A stretch of DNA of 44,681 bases from Candidatus Mediterraneibacter avicola (lineage in GTDB: Bacteria; Bacillota; Clostridia; Lachnospirales; Lachnospiraceae): the NCBI GenBank assembly GCA_019115385.1, contig DXDR01000057.1, positions 1-44,681 on the forward strand, given 5' to 3'. The notes below the pieces were generated by a model, which saw nothing but the letters and a program-made list of their open reading frames with translations, was not told where the DNA came from and made no database searches. The translations under genes were made by a program, and so were the position numbers. Position 1 is the stretch's first letter; every line of letters begins with the position of its first letter. Of this stretch, positions 1-7,491 are shown in pieces.

Positions 1-994
<994 letters not shown>

Positions 995-1006
995 ACATGT
1001 AGTTTC

Positions 1007-1035
1007 ATTATATCGCCAAAAATGACAAAAGTCTA
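1007..1035 (-). promoter_or_regulatory. Sigma-A type promoter for nifJ
   Basis: On the minus strand a perfect -10 TATAAT (1007-1012) is preceded, after a 17-base spacer, by TAGACT (1030-1035; four of six -35 consensus bases). Transcription should start near position 1000, giving a leader of about 140 bases that begins almost at once with the hairpin at 957-994. Confidence 0.65.
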
Positions 1036-1085
1036 TAGAGGGCGGTCGGTTTTTTGTATATTTTGAGGTGCAGAGTGCATGATTT

Positions 1086-1120
1086 CAGGATGGAATTCAG
1101 TTTTTACATCCTGATTTTTT
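1086..1120 (+). terminator. Hairpin with T-run, plus orientation
   Basis: Arms caggatg (1086-1092) and catcctg (1107-1113) form a 7-bp stem followed by ATTTTTT. The shape fits a weak intrinsic terminator read on the plus strand, but no plus-strand gene ends here. It overlaps the 3' end of the small minus-strand frame at 1104-1214, so it may be fortuitous. Confidence 0.25.
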
Positions 1121-1282
1121 CAAAGTTATGAACAACTTCGTATCTTTCTTCAACAAGCGTTATATACCACGTCATATCACAATCAATCTCCGACAGTTCA
1201 ATGGTTATGTCCATAATCTTAGAACGGAATTTACAGTTTTCATATTCTCCCTATTGCTGTGAACCTCCTGGTAAAAACTCAT
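1104..1282 (-). pseudogene. Possible decayed small gene downstream of the WG-repeat protein
   Basis: Two overlapping short frames lie in the 440-base gap between the 766-aa protein and nifJ. One starts at 1282 behind GGAGGAAC (MSFYQEVHSNRENMKTV...) and ends after 24 residues. The second, in another frame (1104-1214), begins MDITIELSEIDCDMTWYITL and ends NFEKIRM after 36 residues, and is open upstream to a TAG near 1257. The second peptide has protein-like composition. The two frames could be halves of one small gene broken by a frameshift, or unrelated short frames. No family recognised. The remainder of 858-1297 holds only the nifJ promoter, its hairpin and AT-rich DNA. Confidence 0.25.
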
Positions 1283-1297
1283 GTTCCTCCAGAAATT

Positions 1298-3598
1298 TCA
1301 CCGGATATCATCCAGCAAAGATTTGTCCGTGACCTTTGCCATCTGAAGCGGATATGGATTAGAATAATACTCTTCATCAACAGCTAATTCTCTGCTCGAT
1401 ATTTCTTCTGTATACGGAGCGCCGTCCCGGATCGATACATGATAGATGGTCTCATATCCCATATGTCCCTGGATCTGAATGATATAATCCTCACTGCCTC
1501 CGCTCTCGTCTGCATAGAACATGGTATGAAATCCTGAAATATCTCCCAGATACACGCTTTCGTCATCCTTTATCGTATAAATCCGGTACTTATAATCTGC
1601 TTCACGCGTCCCGGTCTGGAGCAGAAGCTCTTTTATACCGTTTTTGTCAATATCGTATACTATATAACACAGGTACTCTCCCATTGAGTCTCTGTAATCT
1701 TTCAAGGTCTGATCGAGAAGCGGTTCATAAGCTTTCCTGTATGTCTCCGGGGTCACTGTCTCTGTCAGGTCTGCCGCTTCGCCGCTGTCCCACAGTCGCC
1801 ACTGTTCCTTTTCTCCTGCCACAGGCTCAAAAGTTGCTATACCGGTAAGTCTGTCTACATATACATCTCCGGCATGCCGATTTGCCGAAGGCATTCCTCC
1901 TGCCTCAATAATTTTTTCTGCCTCTTCTTCCGGCATAGCATAGCGGATCAAAAAACGATACTCATCATCTGTAACCGACGTCTCGTCATCTGTGATAGAA
2001 TATGAGCCCCCGTTCTCTCCCAGTTCAGCGTTCAAATGTGCAAGTACTGCGTCTCTAATATCCTCCACAGAAGATGAAGCCGACAGTCCGGTTTCATTCT
2101 CTGTTTTCTGGCCGGGATCTTCTCCCAGCAACTCGATCACGCCCCATCTGCCGTCCTGCTTTACCCAGCACTTCCCGTCAAACACCGGACGCATCTCTTC
2201 AAATACTCCGGGGTCGATAACCGTCTCTCCTCCAGAATCCCGCATTTCCCACACGCCGTCTTTCACAAGTACAACATATCCCTCGGAAGCGGCGTAACAG
2301 TAATCCTGGGCTGTACTTCCATTCTGCGGAACATACTGTGTCCATGAGGCATCATATTCAACAGGGATCACAACATTTCCTTCCCTGTCCACATACCCCC
2401 ATTTCCCGTCCTGTTCCACAGCCAGGAGACCAGATGCCAGAGAACCGCATGCGTCATAAATAAAATCCGTGGTCATGCCGCCGGCCTGGTAGATCCCATA
2501 GCCGCCCGGCAGCTCTGCCAGCCACTCATCCATACTGATCAAGCTGTCTTCCATCGCTTCCTGGATCATGGTGTCTGAAGATTTTACAGGAATCGCATCC
2601 TCCGGCTCCGTCCATGTCCGCGGTCCGAATGCCGCCTCGCCATAGGCGTCAAAAATATTCTGCAGCCCGCCGCAGTAGTAGAAAGCCCCTTTAAACCCAT
2701 ATGCATCACCTTCAATCGCAACCGCAGGAAGGATCTCATCACCGTACAGATAATAGCTGTCCATTTCTGTCATATATTCCGGCTCATACACCTCTTCCTC
2801 TCTTGTAAGCAGATAGTATCCTGAACCGCTGGTAATCTCTTCATAGTCCATGCCTCCCAGGATCTGTCCGTTCATATCGATCAGGCCGAAGGTATTTCCC
2901 TGCTTTATCACCGCATAGTCCGTGAACATCTGTCGTTCCATTTCATTGTACGTATATACTTTCGAATCCGTCTCTTTCAGATAATAAATATCATCCGCCT
3001 CAATCTCGGGTTCTACTGTCCAGGCATATACAGTGCCCTCGCCGTCCAGTTCCCCTTTTCGCTCTTCCTCTATCTTTTCAATATCCCCTTTCTCATCTTC
3101 GGGAAGCGTTCCCTTTGCATCCTCGATGATCGCCTTCGCTTTCTGCCGCTCGCCGGATATAAGATAGAGGTCTATCAGTTGTACATATGGTTCTTTCTGC
3201 TTCGGATCAATGGCGATCGCTTTCAGATATGCATCCTCGGCTTTCTCATAATCCATTTCATTCAGATATCGGTTTCCCTCATCCAGAAACGTCTGGTATT
3301 TCTTTGCCTCCTGTCCGGGCAGGATCCACAGGAAGAAAGCAGCCGCTGCAGCAGCGCCAATGACCAGGATCGCCGCCAGTATGATCCATATTTTTCTGCT
3401 TTTCTTTTTTGCCGGAACGGACGGCAGCATATCGCCTGCTCCCGGTTTTTCCTGCATCTGCCCGTTCATTTCCTCATATTGCGGAACGGTATCCGTACTG
3501 CCGGGCGCTGCATTTACCTGTTGTCCCAGCGGCATTCCGCAGGAACCGCAGAAGGCCGCATCATCCTCGTTATAATATCCACAATTTGGACAATACAT
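1298..3598 (-). CDS. Zinc-ribbon / transmembrane / TPR / WG-repeat sensor-like protein
   Basis: 766 aa. An N-terminal zinc ribbon (CPNC and CGSC, residues 3-20) is followed by a low-complexity linker, a basic KKKSRK stop and one membrane helix at about 70-92. The positive-inside rule puts the ribbon in the cytoplasm and the rest outside. Residues about 98-165 look like two TPRs. Residues about 225-500 contain WG-type repeats (for example DGKWGYVDREGNVVIP, KDGVWEM, DGRWGVIEL). Near 672 is a DIDKNGIKEL loop resembling calcium-binding VCBS/FG-GAP loops. The start at 3598 has an AGGAGAG site. It is the last gene of the cluster that starts with the FHA/kinase pair and is paralogous over its first ~165 residues to the next gene upstream. 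Function unknown; a sensor or ligand-binding receptor is inference. Confidence 0.8.
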   Translation of the reverse strand: MYCPNCGYYNEDDAAFCGSCGMPLGQQVNAAPGSTDTVPQYEEMNGQMQEKPGAGDMLPSVPAKKKSRKIWIILAAILVIGAAAAAAFFLWILPGQEAKKYQTFLDEGNRYLNEMDYEKAEDAYLKAIAIDPKQKEPYVQLIDLYLISGERQKAKAIIEDAKGTLPEDEKGDIEKIEEERKGELDGEGTVYAWTVEPEIEADDIYYLKETDSKVYTYNEMERQMFTDYAVIKQGNTFGLIDMNGQILGGMDYEEITSGSGYYLLTREEEVYEPEYMTEMDSYYLYGDEILPAVAIEGDAYGFKGAFYYCGGLQNIFDAYGEAAFGPRTWTEPEDAIPVKSSDTMIQEAMEDSLISMDEWLAELPGGYGIYQAGGMTTDFIYDACGSLASGLLAVEQDGKWGYVDREGNVVIPVEYDASWTQYVPQNGSTAQDYCYAASEGYVVLVKDGVWEMRDSGGETVIDPGVFEEMRPVFDGKCWVKQDGRWGVIELLGEDPGQKTENETGLSASSSVEDIRDAVLAHLNAELGENGGSYSITDDETSVTDDEYRFLIRYAMPEEEAEKIIEAGGMPSANRHAGDVYVDRLTGIATFEPVAGEKEQWRLWDSGEAADLTETVTPETYRKAYEPLLDQTLKDYRDSMGEYLCYIVYDIDKNGIKELLLQTGTREADYKYRIYTIKDDESVYLGDISGFHTMFYADESGGSEDYIIQIQGHMGYETIYHVSIRDGAPYTEEISSRELAVDEEYYSNPYPLQMAKVTDKSLLDDIR

Positions 3599-3677
3599 CT
3601 CTTCACTCTCCTATCTCAGTTCAAAAACAGATCTTTGATACCAGCCTGCCGCTTCTGTCAGCAGTCGTCCGCATTTC

Positions 3678-5543
3678 TCACAGTTCTGTCCGTTCTATCT
3701 CTGTCAGTTCTGAATAATAAGCATCACTTTCCGATTCACTGATTTCTTTCTGTGAGCCGTTTTCATAAATAAAATAATTCTCGACCCCTGACGTATTATC
3801 CCATCCCACAGAAAATGCTGCGGTCAGTGTTGTCCCGTCCAGTGTAAAAAATCCCTGACCTCCGTACATCTGGGTGGAACGAACGTCAGAATATACGATC
3901 GCTTTATGCTTATCAGAATAACGGATGTCTGCATAATGATATATGTCCTCCACCAGTTTTATCTCCTGAGAGTCCCTGTCATAGGCAAACAGGAGTGTAT
4001 TGGACCACCCGAATCCGTCGTTGGCAGAGTGTACCATCAGTTCCGGTATCTTATCCTGATCGATATCAAGGATAGAATATGACTCCGCCTGAGCCATCCA
4101 CTCCGATGTATAGGCGCTGTAATCCCCGCTGTCAAGCATGTCAGAATAGGCGTCCTCCGCAGCCTCTGCCTGTTCCTCTGCATTTTTACTTCCATCCGCT
4201 CCCTGTCCGTCTTTTGCATCCTCGCCGTCTGCTTCATCCTTTCCGTCATCCCACGACAGTTTCAGCGTAAGAATTACCTTTCCCAGATCTGCCGGATCCC
4301 GGGTCTCATAGTAGATCAGACCGTCTCCCGAGTCATCATTTTCGCCTTCCACCAGCATGAGCATCTCAACATCGTCGGCAAATTCAAAGCAGCGCACCCA
4401 GGAATCCCTTATCTGCCGGGCTTCCCCGTCAAGTCCGATCTCTTCCAGATAATCCGCCATGTTTTCAGCCGCCGATTCCTCTGAGCTGAATTCAGAACCT
4501 GAAATCGCCTCGTCAGTACCGGCCTGCTTCTGAAATTTATTCCCGTCATAAGTCATGATAAACGAATAGAATGTTATTCCGTCCGCGTACATGTAAATAT
4601 GCTGTCTGAAACTTCCGCATATATATGTCTGGCCGGCATTTTCATGGAGAAAGATTCCGCTGCTTTCCGAGTCTCCCTGTCCCAGGACCGGACACAGAGC
4701 CGACACCTCGTCACTCAAAGCCACCTCTCCTCCCTGCGCCTCATACATGCGGAGGATCACCTCGTTCTGATCTGCCCCTGCGTATTCATTTTCCCGGGCA
4801 GTATTGTTCAGGATCAAAACCAGCAGTTCCTCTTTACCGTCACTGTCAAAGTCCCGGATGCGTGAAGACAGAACCCCCTTTTCAGAATGTACCGGATCCA
4901 GACATGGCCGCACATAACTGCCATTATCTATATTTATATATTTGCAGGTATACTCTCCTTCAGCGCACTGTCCCTCCTCAGGGATCAAAACGCTTTCCAC
5001 ATATGTATACAGATCATATCTTTCCCTGATCTCAGGGCTGTCTGTCTTTTCAGCGCCCTGCTTTAATATGTGAACAGCTTTTTCCGGCTCATTTCTTCCG
5101 GCATACATATCCGCCAGTTTCAGGTACGGCTCCGGTTCCTTCGGCTCGACCTCGATCGCGGCGAGATAGCTGTCCTCTGCTTTTTCATAATCCAGCTCCT
5201 CCAGATATCGGTCTCCGTCAGACAGATACGCCTGATAGTCCTTCTCCTTCTGCTGGGGAATGATCCACAGAAATACAGCTGCTGCAGCCGCAGCGGCAAG
5301 AATCAGGATTGCTGCCACTATCAGCAAGACCTTCTTCTTTCCCTTTTTCTTTGGACTGCCGTTACTGGTATTTCCATAACTCGCATTTGTCTGCTCTGTG
5401 TAAAATTGTTCAGGCTCCCCCGCATAGCCGTATCCGGCTCCCGGTGACGTCTGTCCGCCGGCATTATCCTCCAGTCTCGCGCCGCAGGAACGGCAGAATC
5501 TGTCATTTTCATGATTGTATTTTCCACACTCCGGGCAATACAT
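3678..5543 (-). CDS. Zinc-ribbon / transmembrane / TPR protein with calcium-loop-like outer domains
   Basis: 621 aa. Built like its downstream neighbour: zinc ribbon (CPEC and CRSC, residues 3-20), Gly/Asn-rich linker, KKKGKKK, one membrane helix (about 71-96), then TPR-like helices starting KDYQAYLSDGDRYLEELDYE. The outer part is different and has no WG repeats. It carries DFDSDGKEEL and DIDQDKIPEL loops of the D-x-D-x-(D/K)-x-x-x-E-L type and an acidic Asp/Glu/Ala-rich stretch near residues 440-475. The start at 5543 has an AGGTGGGG site, and the gap to the preceding gene is 33 bases. The shared N-terminus with a changed C-terminus suggests duplication followed by swapping of the external module. 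No known function; a role in envelope sensing is inferred from architecture and kinase/FHA neighbours. Confidence 0.8.
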   Translation of the reverse strand: MYCPECGKYNHENDRFCRSCGARLEDNAGGQTSPGAGYGYAGEPEQFYTEQTNASYGNTSNGSPKKKGKKKVLLIVAAILILAAAAAAAVFLWIIPQQKEKDYQAYLSDGDRYLEELDYEKAEDSYLAAIEVEPKEPEPYLKLADMYAGRNEPEKAVHILKQGAEKTDSPEIRERYDLYTYVESVLIPEEGQCAEGEYTCKYINIDNGSYVRPCLDPVHSEKGVLSSRIRDFDSDGKEELLVLILNNTARENEYAGADQNEVILRMYEAQGGEVALSDEVSALCPVLGQGDSESSGIFLHENAGQTYICGSFRQHIYMYADGITFYSFIMTYDGNKFQKQAGTDEAISGSEFSSEESAAENMADYLEEIGLDGEARQIRDSWVRCFEFADDVEMLMLVEGENDDSGDGLIYYETRDPADLGKVILTLKLSWDDGKDEADGEDAKDGQGADGSKNAEEQAEAAEDAYSDMLDSGDYSAYTSEWMAQAESYSILDIDQDKIPELMVHSANDGFGWSNTLLFAYDRDSQEIKLVEDIYHYADIRYSDKHKAIVYSDVRSTQMYGGQGFFTLDGTTLTAAFSVGWDNTSGVENYFIYENGSQKEISESESDAYYSELTEIERTEL

Positions 5544-5576
5544 ATCCCCACCTCGTTTCTCCTTTTAATTTCCCGG

Positions 5577-6200
5577 CTATCCCAGTCTTCGTCCACAGTT
5601 GCTGCAGAATATGTCTCCTGGCTCCAGCGGGCTGCCGCAGTAAATACAGAATTTATACTCTCCCGGTCTCAGTGGCTGAGCCTGCTGCCTGTCCGGCATT
5701 GGCGCAGGTTCCCACCTGGGTGCCGGCTGTATCTCCGGCTGCGGCGCGGGCTCCCACCTGGGTGCCGGCTGTATCTCCGGCTGCGGCGCAGGCTCCGGCA
5801 CTGGTGCCGGCTGTATCTCCGTCTGCGGCGCAGGCTGTATCTCCGGCTGCGGCACGGGCTCCGCCACTGGCTCCGGCTGTACCTCCGGCTGCGGCGCAGG
5901 CTCCGCCACTGGCTCCGGCTGCGGCGCGGGCTCCGCCACTGGCTCCGGCTGTATCTCCGGCTGCGGCGCAGGCTCCGCCACTGGCTCCGGCACTGGTGCA
6001 GCTGCCGCTGCTTTCAAATTTTCCAACTCATTTTTGAGATTGGTGATCCTCTCAAACAGCGGCAGAAGCTGGGGAAGCGGATCTTCAAATCCGCCCTCAT
6101 AATATGCTTTTCCAAGCTCACTGTAAGCCTGTTCCAAAAGTCTGGCCATCTCCTCTTCTCTGTTAAAATTTACAAGAACTGTTGCATCTTGATCTCTCAT
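5577..6200 (-). CDS. Proline-rich repeat protein with C-terminal zinc ribbon
   Basis: 207 aa. An N-terminal helical segment (residues 1-65, with FNREEEMARLLEQAYSELG and a short coiled-coil LKNELENLKA) leads into about 110 residues of Pro/Glu/Gln/Ala repeats of roughly 14 residues (EPVAEPAPQPEIQP and PAPRWEPAPQPEIQ). It ends in a zinc ribbon (CIYCGSPLEPGDIFCSNCG). No signal peptide or membrane helix, so probably cytoplasmic. The start follows AGGAGGATGTCGT. Unlike the two downstream paralogues, the ribbon is at the C-terminus. A flexible adaptor that presents a zinc ribbon to the membrane proteins is a guess. Confidence 0.8.
   Translation of the reverse strand: MRDQDATVLVNFNREEEMARLLEQAYSELGKAYYEGGFEDPLPQLLPLFERITNLKNELENLKAAAAAPVPEPVAEPAPQPEIQPEPVAEPAPQPEPVAEPAPQPEVQPEPVAEPVPQPEIQPAPQTEIQPAPVPEPAPQPEIQPAPRWEPAPQPEIQPAPRWEPAPMPDRQQAQPLRPGEYKFCIYCGSPLEPGDIFCSNCGRRLG
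5707..6000 (-). repeat. 42-bp class coding tandem repeat (Pro/Glu/Gln/Ala)
   Basis: About seven imperfect units encode EPVAEPAPQPEIQP or PAPRWEPAPQPEIQ, with partial units in between. Unit order alternates and neighbouring copies are almost identical at DNA level, which implies recent slippage or recombination. The opposite strand also reads open through the block, which is a by-product of the repeat. Confidence 0.8.
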
Positions 6201-6249
6201 ACGACATCCTCCTTACTGTAATATTGATTTCCTGTAATATCATTTTCTG

Positions 6250-7335
6250 TCATGCAAGTGTAAATGTATTCTTTCTGTCAGAAACATATATTTTTGTGCC
6301 TCTGGGCAGATAATACTGTCTTCCTTTTCCCAGCGGCTGGCCGCTCGCCAGGAATAGCATTCCCTTTTCAAACGGCTCCGCACAGTATTCCCCGTATTCT
6401 TTGATATAATATACGCCTGCGGCCGCTCCTTCCTCTTCATAGGGGCTTAATACCGCTTCTCCTTCCTTCAGGAAAAAGAATACTTCCGTTTTATCTTTAA
6501 GGGGATACACCTTTCCGGCATACAATCCTCCCTCGCATGTTATCGCTCCCGCGAACTCTTCCGCTGCGCTCTCCCGGACTGCCTGCGGATGAACTGCCTC
6601 TGCGGCCGGAGTTATATTTTCTTTTTCTTCCGGGGCCCATACGGACGGTTCCTCTTCCCGCTGAAATGGAGCCGGATTCCAATACTCCTGATTACCCTGA
6701 TACCGCGGCTCCGGCTGATGCTGACGGACGGGCTGTTCCCGGCGCGGCTCCGGCTGATGCAGAGACGCTGATCTGCGGTGCGCCCGTTCTGCCTCTGCGC
6801 GGCTGATCTGTTCCAGATAGATTTCTTCTCTGTTCCTTTCCCTTGGCGTTCTCCACAAGATAAGCCCGATCACAGAAAAGATAAAAACCAGAGCGTAAAC
6901 CGCAAGCCATGCGTAAAGCGTAACATAACTGACAGAGAGTATGCCTTCTGCCGAAATCGAAATAAGCGCTCTTTCAATCTCACCAAATTTGTCATTCAGC
7001 ACAACGAACAATGCCGCGAACGCCGCGCTGTTGATCAGGCTTATAAAAATTGCCAAAATATAAGGTGCTCTCTTTCTCAATGCACAGACGAAAACCGTTT
7101 CCATCACTACGATCCCCGCCGCAGCCGCGATAATCCAGGCATAGGATTCAAGGTAAGTCTGCACTGAAGCGTACAGAACCCCTTCCAGTCCGTTTCTGTC
7201 ATAATATCCAATTCCTACTGCAAATACGTCCACGACTGATATTTCAGTTCCTGCCGCCTGCAGGATCGGCAGGAACCATATGCCAAGCGATCCCAGCAGC
7301 AAAAGCGCTATTATAAATCTTAACCCTTTTTTCAC
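6250..7335 (-). CDS. Four-helix membrane protein with degenerate FHA-like C-terminal domain
   Basis: 361 aa. Four hydrophobic helices (about 6-27, 68-90, 92-113 and 145-170) are followed by a long cytoplasmic Arg/Glu/Pro/Gln-rich linker and a C-terminal beta-rich domain (about 270-361). That domain runs KVYPLKDKTEVFFFLKEGEA ... GVYYIKEYGEYCAEPFEKG ... LPRGTKIYVSDRKNTFTL. The strand pattern and the end 'PRGTKIYV...NTFTL' resemble an FHA domain that has lost the GR, SxxH and NG phosphopeptide residues; this is inference from layout. The start is GTG at 7335, ten bases after AGGAGG and 15 bases after the 46-aa gene. Likely the membrane partner of the kinase/FHA cluster; exact role unknown. Confidence 0.75.
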   Translation of the reverse strand: MKKGLRFIIALLLLGSLGIWFLPILQAAGTEISVVDVFAVGIGYYDRNGLEGVLYASVQTYLESYAWIIAAAAGIVVMETVFVCALRKRAPYILAIFISLINSAAFAALFVVLNDKFGEIERALISISAEGILSVSYVTLYAWLAVYALVFIFSVIGLILWRTPRERNREEIYLEQISRAEAERAHRRSASLHQPEPRREQPVRQHQPEPRYQGNQEYWNPAPFQREEEPSVWAPEEKENITPAAEAVHPQAVRESAAEEFAGAITCEGGLYAGKVYPLKDKTEVFFFLKEGEAVLSPYEEEGAAAGVYYIKEYGEYCAEPFEKGMLFLASGQPLGKGRQYYLPRGTKIYVSDRKNTFTLA

Positions 7336-7350
7336 TGTCTTTCACCCTCC

Positions 7351-7491
7351 TTACTCTGTCTCCAGTCTCTCTAAAAGCCTTTTTCTCTGCCTCGGGAATA
7401 TCACTGCCGTCACGGTCAGTCCGACCAGGCATCCAAGAATCCCGATACAGCCCGCGCCTGTCATTATAATTCCCGGCGTTATATGTATCAT
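7351..7491 (-). CDS. 46-aa single-span membrane peptide coupled to the kinase gene
   Basis: The frame begins MIHITPGIIMTGAGCIGILG and ends ERLETE, with one membrane helix over residues about 7-30 and then a basic RQRKR segment, so the C-terminus should face the cytoplasm. Its ATG (7491) overlaps the kinase stop as ATGA, implying translational coupling. It is followed closely by AGGAGG and the GTG of the next gene. Its placement inside a tight cluster supports a real gene even though it is short. It could act as a small regulator or spacer subunit of the kinase complex; no family recognised. Confidence 0.65.
   Translation of the reverse strand: MIHITPGIIMTGAGCIGILGCLVGLTVTAVIFPRQRKRLLERLETE

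Noticed and set aside
5707-6000. CRISPR-like repeat array
   Set aside because: The repeats are contiguous, in-frame coding units without spacers.
5511-6221. 236-aa plus-strand frame rich in Arg/Leu repeats
   Set aside because: It is the antisense of the Pro/Glu/Gln repeat; the minus-strand frame has a ribosome site and a zinc ribbon, the plus-strand one has neither.
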